A stretch of DNA of 34,584 nucleotides from Microvirga arvi (GCF_016892765.1 NZ_JAFEMD010000055.1:1-34584); one strand, 5' to 3'; numbered from the stretch's first letter, positions 1-9,237 are shown. Numbers and translations: made by a program. The notes: generated by a model from the sequence alone, not told the origin.

Positions 1-445
1 ACCCATCGGCCTTGGCTCATCATGTCCATTGGCCTGCGCGACTGGGCTCACCAATGCTGATCAGTGAGACTTGGTATAAGCCGATCCAGCTTTCGACTCG
101 GAAACTTGGATGGAGAACCGGAGACCTGATCGACTGGCTGCAGGCTCGGTTAGACTCGAGCTGAAGCTAACTACCTGTGTAACAGCCAGTCTTGAGCCAA
201 AAGAAAGCCCCGAGACGAGGGCTTCGTTCGCGGGGCAAAGGAATATCAAGGTGATAAATTCTAACACGAACTTCGGTTTGTGCAACCGCGCGCGCCGCGC
301 TCACAACTCAAGCCGCATAATCGACAACCAGGACATCGCTCAAGCCATTCTCGGAAATAAGGGTAGAGGCGGCGCACCTAATCTCATGCCTGGTCGCTGT
401 CGGATTGTCCCACGCGGTCAACCTGCACATTGAGGAGGTAACCAA
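1..445. other. Leader region without a convincing gene
   Basis: An open frame runs at 110-433 on the plus strand. Its translation has mixed composition, no recognisable domain and no good ribosome binding site, so I do not call it. The one clear structure is a short hairpin at 205-224. The strong Shine-Dalgarno GAGGAGGT just before 446 shows that the first supported gene starts there. The region probably holds the promoter of the downstream replication-type operon, but I see no strong promoter elements. Confidence 0.4.
205..224 (+). terminator. Short GC hairpin in the operon leader
   Basis: AAGCCC (205-210) pairs perfectly with GGGCTT (219-224) across an 8-nt loop, and is preceded by an A-rich stretch. 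It could be a weak terminator of whatever lies to the left, or a leader element. There is no proper U-tract after it, so a terminator role is only a guess. Confidence 0.3.
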
Positions 446-763
446 ATGCCCTCTTCAAAGCCCCGCTATTCTCCGGTGGAATACTGGCGGTTAGCCAATG
501 CGGCCCTCCCCTTACTCCCCCAGCTGCTTCCCCGATGGCTGCCCGATGGACGACGCATTGGAGCCGAGTGGGTCGCCCGCAACCCCACCCGGGACGACAG
601 CACTCTCGGCTCTTTCAAGTTCAATCTTCGCACCGGTCGCTGGGCTGATTTCGCAACGGGAGACAAAGGCGGAGATGCGATCAGTTTGATCGCCTACATC
701 CGCGGCATTTCCCAGTACGAAGCGGCCCAAATCCTTGCGGATGACCTGGAGACGCAATCATGA
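446..763 (+). CDS. Small primase-associated protein (phage/plasmid primase N-terminal type)
   Basis: A 105-residue protein. Its C-terminal half reads W-x-DFATGDKGGD-x-ISL followed by an EAA helix. This resembles the region after the zinc finger in phage and plasmid primases and in primase-helicase N-termini, where DKGGDAISL is typical. The CHC2 cysteines themselves are absent, so it is probably a non-zinc relative or partner of the primase. The start is well supported by GAGGAGGT 7 nt upstream. The stop overlaps the ATG of the next gene by 4 nt (ATGA), implying translational coupling with the TOPRIM-DUF927 protein. The inferred role is element replication; the exact activity is unknown. Confidence 0.7.
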   Translation: MPSSKPRYSPVEYWRLANAALPLLPQLLPRWLPDGRRIGAEWVARNPTRDDSTLGSFKFNLRTGRWADFATGDKGGDAISLIAYIRGISQYEAAQILADDLETQS

Positions 764-3094
764 TTGATGCTACGAGCTACTGCACGCTCAGTGCTTACTC
801 AACAGAGAAGAAGTTGCCTAAGGAGTTTCTGATCGGGCTCGGTATAACCGAGATCTCACACTACGGGCAGCCAGCGCTTCAGATCCCCTATTACAATGAT
901 AGCGGAATTGTGCAGGCAATTCGCCTCCGCACGGCGCTCAAGAAGGCAGGTCCCAAGAGTAAATGCTTCTGCTGGGAAGTTGGTGGGCAGCCCTGCCTCT
1001 ACGGATTACCACAGCGCCGGCCAGACAAGATTGTCGCCCTGGTTGAAGGCGAGTCCGATACCCACACCCTCCTCCTCCGTAGCATCAACGTTCTTGGCAT
1101 TCCGGGGGCGAGCTGCTGGAACGAGGAGCGAGACGCTCGCCACCTCCTCCCCTACGAGACGATCTATGTGGTCAAAGAGCCAGATGCGGGTGGTGGCGCG
1201 CTGCTGAAGACACTCTCTAAATCTCGTCTACGACAACGGATCCGGGTCGTGCGCCTCGAGGGGTTCAAGGACGTGAGCGAAATGCATGTCGATAATCCCG
1301 AGCGCTTTGACGAGCGATGGCAGGCTGCATTAGACGCATCGGTACCTCTCGACGAACCTTCCCCTGAAGGTATCGGCACCCCTCAAGCCCCAGTATGTCC
1401 TTTCGAGATGACAGAGGATGGGCTGTTTGTCGAAATTCAGCATCAGAAGGGAGTTGAGCGGAGATGGCTGAGCGCGCCTTTTGAGGTTTGCGGACGTTGT
1501 CGCGATCCTAACAGCAATGGATGGGGACATCTGCTCCGGTTCAATGATGATGATGGATGCCTGCACGAATATGTCGTCACCGATGCAGCCTTGCACAGCG
1601 ACGCTGGCGCACTCTGCAGTGATCTTGCGAGTCAGGGGCTGAGGATTACAACGACCAAGAATCGGAGCCGATTTGTAACCTACCTCAACGAGGTGCGTGT
1701 GCCCGCACGCGTGACGCGGCTTCGCGAAACAGGGTGGCAGATCGTAAAAGGTGAGCTGACCTTCGTGCACCCGTTTGGTCCATTGGGTGGGCCCACCGGC
1801 GAAATCATCAGGTTTGAGGGTGCGGCAACTTCGGCCTATGAGCAGTCGGGCTCTCTGGATGATTGGAAGGCCACCATCGGTGTTCTTGTTGGTCAACACT
1901 CACGCCTGAGACTGGCTTGCTCCGTCGCATTCGCAGGACCATTGCTCTACCTCGGTGGGCTCGAAGGCGGTGGTCTTCATCTGCATGGTGACTCGACAAG
2001 CGGCAAGACCACAGCAGCCTCTGCCGCAGCCTCAGTGTGGGGTAAGGGCAGCACTGATGGGTTATGTCCTTCCCTGGCGGCACACGGCAAACGCTCTTGA
2101 GGCCGTTCTCGCAGGGCGAACCGACACACTGGCGGTCTTCGACGAACTCGGCGCGAGCGATGCGAGGAGCGTCTTCTCTGCCCTGTATCAGATCACGGCA
2201 CGGACCGGGAAATCACGGCTGACCCGAGACGCATGCCTTCGGGACGCCCTTAAGTGGCGCAATATAATTCTGTCGACCGGTGAGGTGCCAATAGGCACGA
2301 AGATTGCGGAGGACCATGGCCGTTTGCATTACGCAGGTCAGCAGGTTCGCGTCCTGGATCTTCCCGCAGATGCCGGGAGTGGCGTCGGGATCTTTGACGC
2401 CAGTGCTCTCCAAAGTGAGCCTGGCGAGGTCGCTGACCGCCTCAAGGCGGCAGCAGCCCGATATTATGGAGTTGCCGGACCAGAGTTCGTGCGCCGGCTT
2501 CTCGCTGAAGGACCCGATGAAGTAGGGTCCCTGGTGGGAGAGATGATCACAATCTTCGAGAAGAATCAGATCCCTCCAGGAGCCAACGGTCAGGTGAGAC
2601 GGGCTGCTCGGCTGCTCGGACTTATCGGGGCCGCCGGCGAGTTGGCAACCCGCTGGGGGATTGTCCCCTGGCAGGAAGGGGCAGCGATCGATGCTGCTGG
2701 CAAGGCCCTGGCTGACTGGATTGCCCAACGTGGTGGGCTCGGAGCAGCAGAGATACGTGATGGCATCGAGCAGGTGCGCGGGTACTTTGCTCAATTTGGG
2801 GAGTCGCGGTTTGACGACGTTGGTAATGCCGATGCGAGAATAGCGACAACGAGGGCTGGCTGGCGCCGTGGATGGGGAGAAGACCGAGAGTGGCTGATCT
2901 TACCTTCTGTGTGGCGCAATGAGATCTGCAAGGGGCGAGATGCGACAGCAATCGCCCGCGCCCTCGCAGAGCAAGGAAAACTGGTGCGCGACTCCCAAGG
3001 CAAACACCAGCGCTCTGAGCGAACCCCGATGGGGTCCATGCGGGTATATGTCCTGAAGGCCAGCATCCTGAGGACGGAAGACGATGAACGCTAA
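760..3094 (+). pseudogene. TOPRIM-DUF927 primase/ATPase, interrupted by a +1 frameshift
   Basis: The 5' part (760-2100) encodes about 446 residues. A TOPRIM-like segment comes first (VEGESDT near residue 94 and EPDAGGG near 142), followed by a DUF927 domain ending in a Walker A loop, GDSTSGKTT, near residue 410. The frame then runs out at a TGA (2098-2100). The rest of DUF927 continues one frame over: WRHTANALE, the Walker B-like DTLAVFDELG, then the conserved WRNIILSTGE and AGQQVRVLDLPADAG. Removing one G from the GGG at 2059-2061 would rejoin the frames as ...GKGSTDGYVLPWRHTANALE, giving about 778 residues, normal for such proteins. DUF927 proteins occur with primase parts on mobile elements and are thought to act in replication initiation. 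The break is either an inactivating mutation or a base-calling error; a programmed shift is less likely because no slippery site is evident. Confidence 0.8.
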
Positions 3095-3410
3095 CGATCG
3101 GCGCCGCCTTCTGCAAGTTGCGGGTCGTCAAAATCCGGGTGTTACGGGTGTTACGGGTGTTACAACCCCCTGGGAACGCCGGTCTGTAACACCTGTAACA
3201 CCTGTAACACCGAACAATCGGTGTCATCAGTATTCGCTCGTATCTGTGTGCGAGCCGGTAGGTGCCCAGTGGTCCTTGGATGATTGGGCTGCCTACTTCC
3301 ACGAGCGCGCAGGAATTCGGGAGTTTTCCGGCGGAATATCTCGCTCCGAAGCAGAGAGTCTCGCATTAGGTGACGTGTTGATGCATTGGTCACTTAAGGA
3401 AGGTCCATGA
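3084..3410 (+). CDS. Small hypothetical protein with VTG/VTP triplet repeats
   Basis: A 108-residue protein of unknown function whose start overlaps the end of the DUF927 frame by 11 nt. Residues about 18-27 are a GVTGVTGVT repeat and about 35-43 a VTPVTPVTP repeat. The two are encoded by complementary tandem DNA repeats, listed separately. The C-terminal half (WSLDDWAAYFHERAGI... EAESLALGDVLMHW) looks like an ordinary helical protein and is probably the functional part. Its place directly after the primase-type gene suggests a role in the same element. The stop overlaps the next ATG by 4 nt. Confidence 0.6.
   Translation: MNANDRRRLLQVAGRQNPGVTGVTGVTTPWERRSVTPVTPVTPNNRCHQYSLVSVCEPVGAQWSLDDWAAYFHERAGIREFSGGISRSEAESLALGDVLMHWSLKEGP
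3137..3211 (+). repeat. Tandem 9-bp repeats forming a large hairpin inside a gene
   Basis: GGGTGTTAC occurs three times head to tail (3137-3145, 3146-3154, 3155-3163). The near-complementary unit TGTAACACC occurs three times (3185-3193, 3194-3202, 3203-3211). The arms can pair over about 27 bp with a 20-nt loop. The two imperfections become G-U pairs in RNA. The hairpin lies wholly inside the small gene at 3084-3410 and keeps the reading frame. Confidence 0.9.
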
Positions 3411-3628
3411 TCACGGGAACCATAGATGAGGACGCTCAACGAGGCCGAAGCGCCGATATTCTGAGCTGGTACTTCATCGTTATCGTGTCGCTGCCAGCTA
3501 TGAGCTCGTTAGCCTCTTCTCTGCTCCAGGGGAAAGCTCTTCGAGATCCGATCCTACTACGAATTTCTCGGACAAGCATAGAAGAGCGATCGAGCCGATT
3601 AGCAGGCTTTATTCAGCAAGGTCATTAG
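3407..3628 (+). CDS. Short hypothetical ORF in the replication-type operon
   Basis: A 73-residue ORF coupled to the previous gene by an ATGA overlap and followed 2 nt later by the next gene. The first about 20 residues (MITGTIDEDAQRGRSADILS) look plausible. The remainder has a hydrophobic patch and a basic tail with no domain I recognise. It may be real or a degenerate member of the operon. Position and coupling are the main support. Confidence 0.4.
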   Translation: MITGTIDEDAQRGRSADILSWYFIVIVSLPAMSSLASSLLQGKALRDPILLRISRTSIEERSSRLAGFIQQGH

Positions 3629-3630
3629 AG

Positions 3631-4251
3631 ATGCTTTACCCTCCTTACAACCTAGCAGATCTCGCACGGGCAATTGCTGCCGGTCGGAGCGTGCTGTACC
3701 ACGGCACCCAATTCTCAAAAGCGATACTTGAGGCTGGAAAGCTCTACTTCAGCGCTTTTGGCCATCCTGTTGTTTGCTTCACCCGGTGTCCTGATGAGGC
3801 CGCTCGCTTTGCTGAATTGAGGACCGATGGGGACGGCCGGCCTGCAATACTGATTTTTGATCGCCCATCACTCGCGAGTCGCTATCGCATCGAGCCCTAT
3901 TGCGACGACCCGCAGAGGGCGGACCCATCTCGCCGGGACGAGATGGAGGAGAGGGTCTGGTGCACTGATATTGACATCAGCGCACATCTGATTGGCTACG
4001 TCTCTGAAGAAAAGGTGGATCAGACGCCCGACGAGCGAAGGAGGACTCGTGAGGACCTGGATCGCCTCCGGAGCCATCCGGGGCGCTCCGTGCGAACCTT
4101 GCCTTTAGAACAATGCTACGCTTGGGCAGCGCAAGCGCGAGACCCAGCTATTGTCGCTCGCATCGAAGCTTTGCTTGACACAGATGACTTCAGGGAATGG
4201 AAAGCAATGGTGGAGGCGAGGCTCGCTGCATGTGACCAAACTATGAGGTAA
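3631..4251 (+). CDS. Hypothetical protein, possible ADP-ribosyltransferase-like fold
   Basis: A 206-residue protein starting 2 nt after the preceding stop. Near residues 22-27 it has LYHGTQF, then a strand-type segment VVCFTRCPDEAARFA, then RPAILIFDR, then RYRIEPY, and near residue 109 DEMEERVW. The order H-G-T, aromatic strand, then E-E-R recalls the H-Y-E type active site of PARP-like or KptA-like ADP-ribosyltransferase folds, in which an HGT motif binds NAD. This is inference from motif order only. Proteins of this look occur in phages and islands. It could act as a host-takeover or defence effector, or may have nothing to do with ADP-ribosylation. A 12-bp hairpin follows the gene. Confidence 0.6.
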   Translation: MLYPPYNLADLARAIAAGRSVLYHGTQFSKAILEAGKLYFSAFGHPVVCFTRCPDEAARFAELRTDGDGRPAILIFDRPSLASRYRIEPYCDDPQRADPSRRDEMEERVWCTDIDISAHLIGYVSEEKVDQTPDERRRTREDLDRLRSHPGRSVRTLPLEQCYAWAAQARDPAIVARIEALLDTDDFREWKAMVEARLAACDQTMR

Positions 4252-4289
4252 CGGTAAGGAGTTAACGTACGTGTAGCACACCGCATCAC

Positions 4290-4332
4290 GGCATCTCCTC
4301 TGTGCCTGATCCTCAACCATAGAGGAGATGCC
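4290..4332 (+). terminator. 12-bp perfect hairpin after the left operon
   Basis: GGCATCTCCTCT (4290-4301) pairs perfectly with AGAGGAGATGCC (4321-4332) across a 19-nt loop, 38 nt past the last stop codon of the operon. It has no U-tract, so it may be a terminator aided by other factors or a structural element of the repeat-rich region beyond. Confidence 0.5.
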
Positions 4333-4342
4333 TGCCAAGGGG

Positions 4343-4560
4343 TGTCTTGATTGACTCGAACAACCCCACCTGACTCGCCTCAAGACAGGGGGCCTGTCTT
4401 CCTGTCTTGAGGGGTGCTTTTGAGGCGGATTGTTAACGTAACCTATAAGCTGCGTCAGCCAAAGGCAGGTTTAAGGCGGTTTTTGGCTGTCTTGAGGGCA
4501 GTCTTCCCCTGTCTTGAGAGGCGACTTGACTGACTCGTCTGTCTTTGCGTCTGAGAGGCA
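4343..4560. repeat. TGTCTTGAGG iteron-like repeat cluster
   Basis: CTGTCTTGAGG or a close variant is found at 4343-4350 (TGTCTTGA), 4378-4388 (inverted), 4402-4412, 4487-4497 and 4509-4518. Shorter TGTCTT copies continue near 4395, 4539, 4841, 4853 and 4990-5010. The inverted copy at 4378-4389 and the direct copy at 4401-4412 form a perfect 12-bp stem with an 11-nt loop. GACTCG also recurs at 4353, 4373 and 4533, and GTTAACGTA at 4261 and 4432. Repeats in both orientations beside primase-like genes fit a replication origin or a regulator-binding array. Confidence 0.6.
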
Positions 4561-5764
4561 GACTCAGATAGCTCACCGAAGCTGATCAGCTGGTGCTCTA
4601 GGGCCGCAGGACCGTGCGACGGCTCACTTAGTCGGTGCGTAAACGAGTTGACGGAGAGTTAGGACAGCGTCAACTCCATTCCGAAGCGACTCTCCTAGGG
4701 AAAGCCGACGCGTGTCAGTTTGGCACGTCAGAAGGGGAGCGTATTTCGGTCTGAGATCGGCAGCGCTGATGGTGAGCGGCGCTCGCCGCCTGCATCGGCC
4801 GAAACAGTTTACTTCCAGCCAATGTGTTCAGTTGAGACATTGTCTTGGTTCGTTGTCTTATTGGTTCTAGGTGGCCTCGGTCACTTCAATGCCTGAGCTT
4901 AGAGAACCTGAAGCCTCTGAACAGTTTGATCGCTGGAGCGTAAGCGCCTTTGCTTCCGAGAACAGGATCTGAACACCTGTCTCAGCCTGTCTTCAAGGGT
5001 TGTCTTGGATCGTAATCAACCCGCCCTTCGCGTATGAAACTCTTGCTTCCGAGAAGTCCCATTATCGGAACGAAAGAGCCGGCCTAGAGAATAACCCCTT
5101 CCGCTGTTATCGGAAGTATCACCATCTTCAATCAACTGCGCCCATGATCATCCGAACTACCACTTAGCGACCGCAAGCCGACCATCCCGCAGCGTCTCAG
5201 GTGCGCCAGAAACAGCACTTCTGATTTTTTGATGGCGCGAGGAGCTGTCCATGGAACGTGGCCTACTAGCGCGGTGCTGTCAGCGCCAGGCAGCGGGGTA
5301 CGAACTCAAAGTCGAGGTCGCCGATGCCAGCCTTGCCGGCCACTTGGGTAGCCTCGCCCGTGGGAGCGGACTTGCGCAAGGCCGCCTTAGGTGGAGGAGC
5401 ATGTCGGTGTAGTCGGGGGAACCGTCAGTCGCGAGCGTGACTTTGGCCGGATCGACTATCTCGATCGCACGCCCACTCGGCCTCTCGACCGTCTCGACGA
5501 AGATCGCGGCCTTGTCGCGTACCAAGCTCGTGAGGCTGAGGGCATGAACCACGTTACCGGACACGGACAGGGGCGCCTGCAACAAGGGAATCGTGGGACA
5601 TCGAGGCTTCCCTGTTCGCCTGGATAGAGAGATGACGGTGACCGGATCGAGAGGACGTTGGCGTATCCATGTCGGGCCAATACTGTTATTTCGTTTAACA
5701 CTGGCTAACTGGCTGATGACAAATGGTTCGCATTTGCCTAGCTTGGCGGTAGGTCGGACGCGCT
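4561..5764. other. Long stretch without a supported gene
   Basis: About 1.2 kb with no convincing coding frame. Inverted arms GAGTTGACG (4645-4653) and CGTCAACTC (4668-4676) are present, together with scattered TGTCTT motifs up to about 5010. A minus-strand frame at 5280-5585 contains a protein-like stretch (RDKAAIFVETVERPSGRAIEI) that I cannot assign. It may be a remnant of a degraded gene. The 5' flank of the helicase gene has no strong Shine-Dalgarno. Confidence 0.4.
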
Positions 5765-8707
5765 ATGCAGGAATTGTATGGAAGAGGTCCCGCAAGCGAG
5801 TTGCCTGTTCTGATGCGCGTTCAACCCAAGCCGTTATTATCTTTTCTTCTAAATCCGTTTGGCACCCATGCCCGAGGCATTGAGTATCGGGACGGTGCGC
5901 TGATCATCGACGCGCGGCGCGGTCGAACCGTCCACCTACAGGACCTTGCAGATCCTCCCTCTATGAAAAGAGGCTTGCTGGGAACAACGGTTCGTATCCG
6001 AACAGACGATGCCATCGGAATTTCTCTAAAGGGGGTCAACTACCAGCATGCGGATACATTCGCGAGAGAAGTCCGAAAGGCATGGACGACCTTTAATCTA
6101 GGTCGTTTTGAGGAAAAGCGCGGTACGATTGACGACATATTGGACACCATAGTTAAACTTGGCGAGCCAACCCGTTATCCGGCCGCTTGTGTTCTTTCGC
6201 CAATACTTGACGAGGCTCGCTCGCTTGAGACCACCCTGTTCTCAAAACTTCCGACGGAAGCAATTGGGGAGAACAACCTCGGGCAAATCCGGAGGATCCG
6301 GAGTTTCATTCACAACGCCAGCCGTTGGCGAGATCAGGCGATTGCTAAGTTCGAAACAGAGGAGCTTGCGCGGTGGGAAAACTTCTTCGACACCTTTGAG
6401 AAGAATCCCCTCACGCCAGAACAGCGGTTATCGATCGTTGCGGATGAAGACGCAACACTCGTGCTGGCCGGAGCTGGCTCGGGAAAGACAAGTGTTATAA
6501 CGGCGAAGGCAGGATATCTGGTGAAGGCCGGCATCCAACGGCCCGACGAGATCCTATTGCTGGCTTTCGCTAAGGATGCCGCGCGAGAGATGTCCGAGCG
6601 CATCGAGGAGCGTTGCGGTGAGCCACTGGAGGTTCGAACCTTTCATGCTCTGGCGTATGACATCATCGGAGCTGTTGAAGGCACCAAGCCCGCGCTGGCC
6701 GCTCACGCGACAGATGACAAGGCGTTTCTTGCACTTATCAGGGATATCTTGAGAGCACTCGTTTCAACAGACTCCGATGCCTCGCGGGCGATCATCCGTT
6801 GGTTTTCTTACACGCACCTCGAAGACAAAAGCGAGTGGGACTTCGAACAGAAGCACGAATACTACACCTTTATCGAAAAGGCAGACCTGCGAACCCTGCA
6901 GGGTGAGAGAGTGAAGAGTTTTGAAGAGTTGATGATAGCAAACTGGCTCTTCGAAAACGGTATCGAGTATGAGTACGAGCCGGATTACGAACACGATCTC
7001 CCTCACACAGGTCGCCGCCGCTACTGCCCAGATTTCCGGCTCAAAAATAGTGGCGTCTACATTGAGCATTTCGGTGTGCGGCGGAAGAAGATTGGCGACG
7101 GAAGTGATAAGTTGCTGACAGCGCCTTTTGTTGACCGGGAAGAGTATCTAGCGGGTATGGCATGGAAGCGCGAGGTTCACTCAGCCTATAGCACGACACT
7201 GATCGAAACGTTCAGCTATGAGCGTGAGGAGAGCCGCCTCCTCGAGGCACTCGCAGAAAAAATTGCACCTTTCGAAACATGCCAGCCTCGGCCTCGTGAG
7301 ACGCTGTTCGATCGTGTGGTCGAGCTGAATCAGGTCGACAGTTTTGTGCAGTTGCTCGGGACGTTTTTGCGCCACTACAAGGGTGGCGGATACAACCTGG
7401 CTGACTGCGATGCCAAGGGACGCAAACTGAAGCTCGGCCGTCGAGCGCAAGCTTTTCTTTCGATCTTTGGGCCGGTCTATGCCGAGTATCAGAGGCAGCT
7501 TGGAAACCGCATCGACTTCGAGGACATGATCCTACGTGCATCAGAATACGCCGAGAACGGACAGTATCGCAGCCCCTATCGACACATTTTGGTGGACGAG
7601 TTTCAGGATATTTCACGCAGCCGAGGTCGTCTCGTCCGGGCGCTGAAATCCCAGCATCAGAACGCCCGCGTCTTTGCTGTTGGAGATGACTGGCAATCAA
7701 TTTATCGATTTGCTGGGTCTGATATTAATCTCATGCGCGATTTTGGTAGCGAGTTCGGCGGCACTTTTGATGGCCGCTCTGGCGTCCATCGGACGGTTGA
7801 TCTGGGGAGAACCTTTCGGTCTGTCGACAAGATCGCATACGCGGCCCGCAAATTTGTTCTAAAGAACCCTGCGCAGTTACCTAAAACGATCATTCCGGCT
7901 GGAAAGGCTATCCATCCTGCGATCCAGGTGGTTTCAACATTCCGACACGACCCCGAAGAGAAACTCCGGCAGGTGCTTCAGGCTCTTTCGAACCTCGCTG
8001 CTCCAGGGAACCAGAGGTCAAGCGTCCTTTTACTTGGCCGGTATAAGCATGTAGCTCCGGCAGACCTGCCTAAGTTGAAGAGGGAATTTTCGAACCTCGA
8101 CCTGTCATTCCGAACCATCCACTCGTCCAAAGGACTGGAGGCAGATCATGTCGTCGTGTTGAACCTTTTTAGGGGGCGTACCGGATTCCCTTCGGAAATA
8201 GTCGACGATCCGCTTCTCAGCTTGGTCTCGCCTGATGCCGAACTATTTGATAATGCCGAAGAGCGCCGCGTTATGTATGTCGCCATGACACGTGCCCGTC
8301 GCACATTGACGCTCATGGGATCGGCATCCAAACAGTCGGCTTTTGTCTGCGAGCTGCTGGCTGATCCAGAGTATGGAATTGTTACCAAAGACAAAGGTCA
8401 GGCGCTTGATGAGGGCTGCACCGAATGTGGTGGCCACCTTCTGACATTTCCACTGAAAGGCGGACAAACACGGTATCGATGCGAGCATGCGGAGCTCTGT
8501 GGGCACTCACTGTCGGCATGCTCTGAGTGTGGAACGGGATTGCCCAAGCGGAAGGACACTTCTGGCGAGGCCGAATGCTCGTGTGGGGCCACATTCTGTG
8601 CCTGCCCAGAGTGTCAAAACGGATGGCTGGTCGAGCGGTCAAGTCGCTACGGCCCGTTCTTGGGATGCGTCACCTATCCAATCTGTAAGGGAAGAAAGCG
8701 ACTGTGA
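5765..8707 (+). CDS. HelD/UvrD-like superfamily 1 helicase with nuclease-like insert and zinc ribbons
   Basis: A 980-residue protein. An N-terminal HelD-type domain (about 1-210) is followed by LTPEQ and Walker A AGAGSGKTS (235-243). A long insertion contains E388, PDF with D423, and YIEHFG with E434, in the order of a PD-(D/E)XK nuclease core. Motif II is ILVDEFQDIS (about 608-618), then GDDWQSIYRFAG, RTFRS, TIHSSKGLEADHVVV and VMYVAMTRARR. Residues about 885-980 have repeated CxxC pairs (CTECG, CSECG, CSCGATFCACPEC) like topoisomerase-type zinc ribbons. Superfamily 1 helicases of this kind move 3' to 5' on DNA. The nuclease-like insertion also occurs in HelD/helicase IV relatives, so it may be structural. 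The gene stands alone between mobile debris, so a role in island biology or defence is possible. M17 at 5813 is an alternative start. All helicase motifs look intact. Confidence 0.85.
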   Translation: MQELYGRGPASELPVLMRVQPKPLLSFLLNPFGTHARGIEYRDGALIIDARRGRTVHLQDLADPPSMKRGLLGTTVRIRTDDAIGISLKGVNYQHADTFAREVRKAWTTFNLGRFEEKRGTIDDILDTIVKLGEPTRYPAACVLSPILDEARSLETTLFSKLPTEAIGENNLGQIRRIRSFIHNASRWRDQAIAKFETEELARWENFFDTFEKNPLTPEQRLSIVADEDATLVLAGAGSGKTSVITAKAGYLVKAGIQRPDEILLLAFAKDAAREMSERIEERCGEPLEVRTFHALAYDIIGAVEGTKPALAAHATDDKAFLALIRDILRALVSTDSDASRAIIRWFSYTHLEDKSEWDFEQKHEYYTFIEKADLRTLQGERVKSFEELMIANWLFENGIEYEYEPDYEHDLPHTGRRRYCPDFRLKNSGVYIEHFGVRRKKIGDGSDKLLTAPFVDREEYLAGMAWKREVHSAYSTTLIETFSYEREESRLLEALAEKIAPFETCQPRPRETLFDRVVELNQVDSFVQLLGTFLRHYKGGGYNLADCDAKGRKLKLGRRAQAFLSIFGPVYAEYQRQLGNRIDFEDMILRASEYAENGQYRSPYRHILVDEFQDISRSRGRLVRALKSQHQNARVFAVGDDWQSIYRFAGSDINLMRDFGSEFGGTFDGRSGVHRTVDLGRTFRSVDKIAYAARKFVLKNPAQLPKTIIPAGKAIHPAIQVVSTFRHDPEEKLRQVLQALSNLAAPGNQRSSVLLLGRYKHVAPADLPKLKREFSNLDLSFRTIHSSKGLEADHVVVLNLFRGRTGFPSEIVDDPLLSLVSPDAELFDNAEERRVMYVAMTRARRTLTLMGSASKQSAFVCELLADPEYGIVTKDKGQALDEGCTECGGHLLTFPLKGGQTRYRCEHAELCGHSLSACSECGTGLPKRKDTSGEAECSCGATFCACPECQNGWLVERSSRYGPFLGCVTYPICKGRKRL

Positions 8708-8788
8708 TAGATGGTGTGACTCGCCTGACCTTTCTCCTCAGAAACGCTTCTCCGTGAAGTACGACTTCGAACCGCAGGATGACTGAAG

Positions 8789-9090
8789 ATGAGCAAGAAG
8801 CACACGGCCGGAGAGATATTTTCCGAGCCGCAGTAGGCAGGTGTGCGGGTGGCACAAGGCCGGACGGCGGCAGATGTCATCGTGCACGTCGCCGTAACGT
8901 ATGTCACCTCTGGGACGAACGGCTGAACGGGGTAATCTGCTACACGCTCGAGGAGGCACGGGGTATCCCCGAGAGCTGACGCCGGCACTATAACACGGTG
9001 CGCCTGCACCCAACCTTGGGCTATCAGTCACCAGTACCAGAGGTTCTGATCCCGGCGTACAAGCTGGCGCCTAGACCAACCTCGAATTAA
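8789..9090 (+). pseudogene. IS3-family transposase scar (OrfA start joined to OrfB end)
   Basis: From 8789 the frame reads MSKKHTAGEIFSEPQ, a TAG stop, then AGVRVAQGRTAADVIVHVAVTYVT. This matches the N-terminal helix-turn-helix of IS3-family OrfA in order and spacing. Little remains of the middle. At 8986-9090 the frame reads HYNTVRLHPTLGYQSPVPEV and ends at TAA, the typical C-terminus of the IS3 OrfB DDE transposase. About 1 kb of the original element is therefore missing. No intact transposase remains. Confidence 0.75.
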
Positions 9091-9237
9091 CATTACCCTG
9101 GATCCCTCAGGTGGCTAAGTAAGCGACATTAGGGAAGGTCGCTTCGGCAGGAACATCGCCTATAGGTACTTCTGCGACAAGCTCATCGGGGCAGAAGAGC
9201 CTGCAAATTGGTACAAATGCCACTTCGGCCCGCACCT

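Noticed and set aside
110..433. Open frame upstream of the primase-type gene
   Set aside because: No domain, no ribosome binding site, and odd composition; a chance frame is more likely.
4343..4560. Repeats as a possible CRISPR array
   Set aside because: Units are about 11 bp, irregularly spaced and in both orientations; no cas genes are present.
5280..5585. Minus-strand frame before the helicase
   Set aside because: One stretch looks protein-like but I recognise no family and the flanks degrade, so it is not called as a gene.
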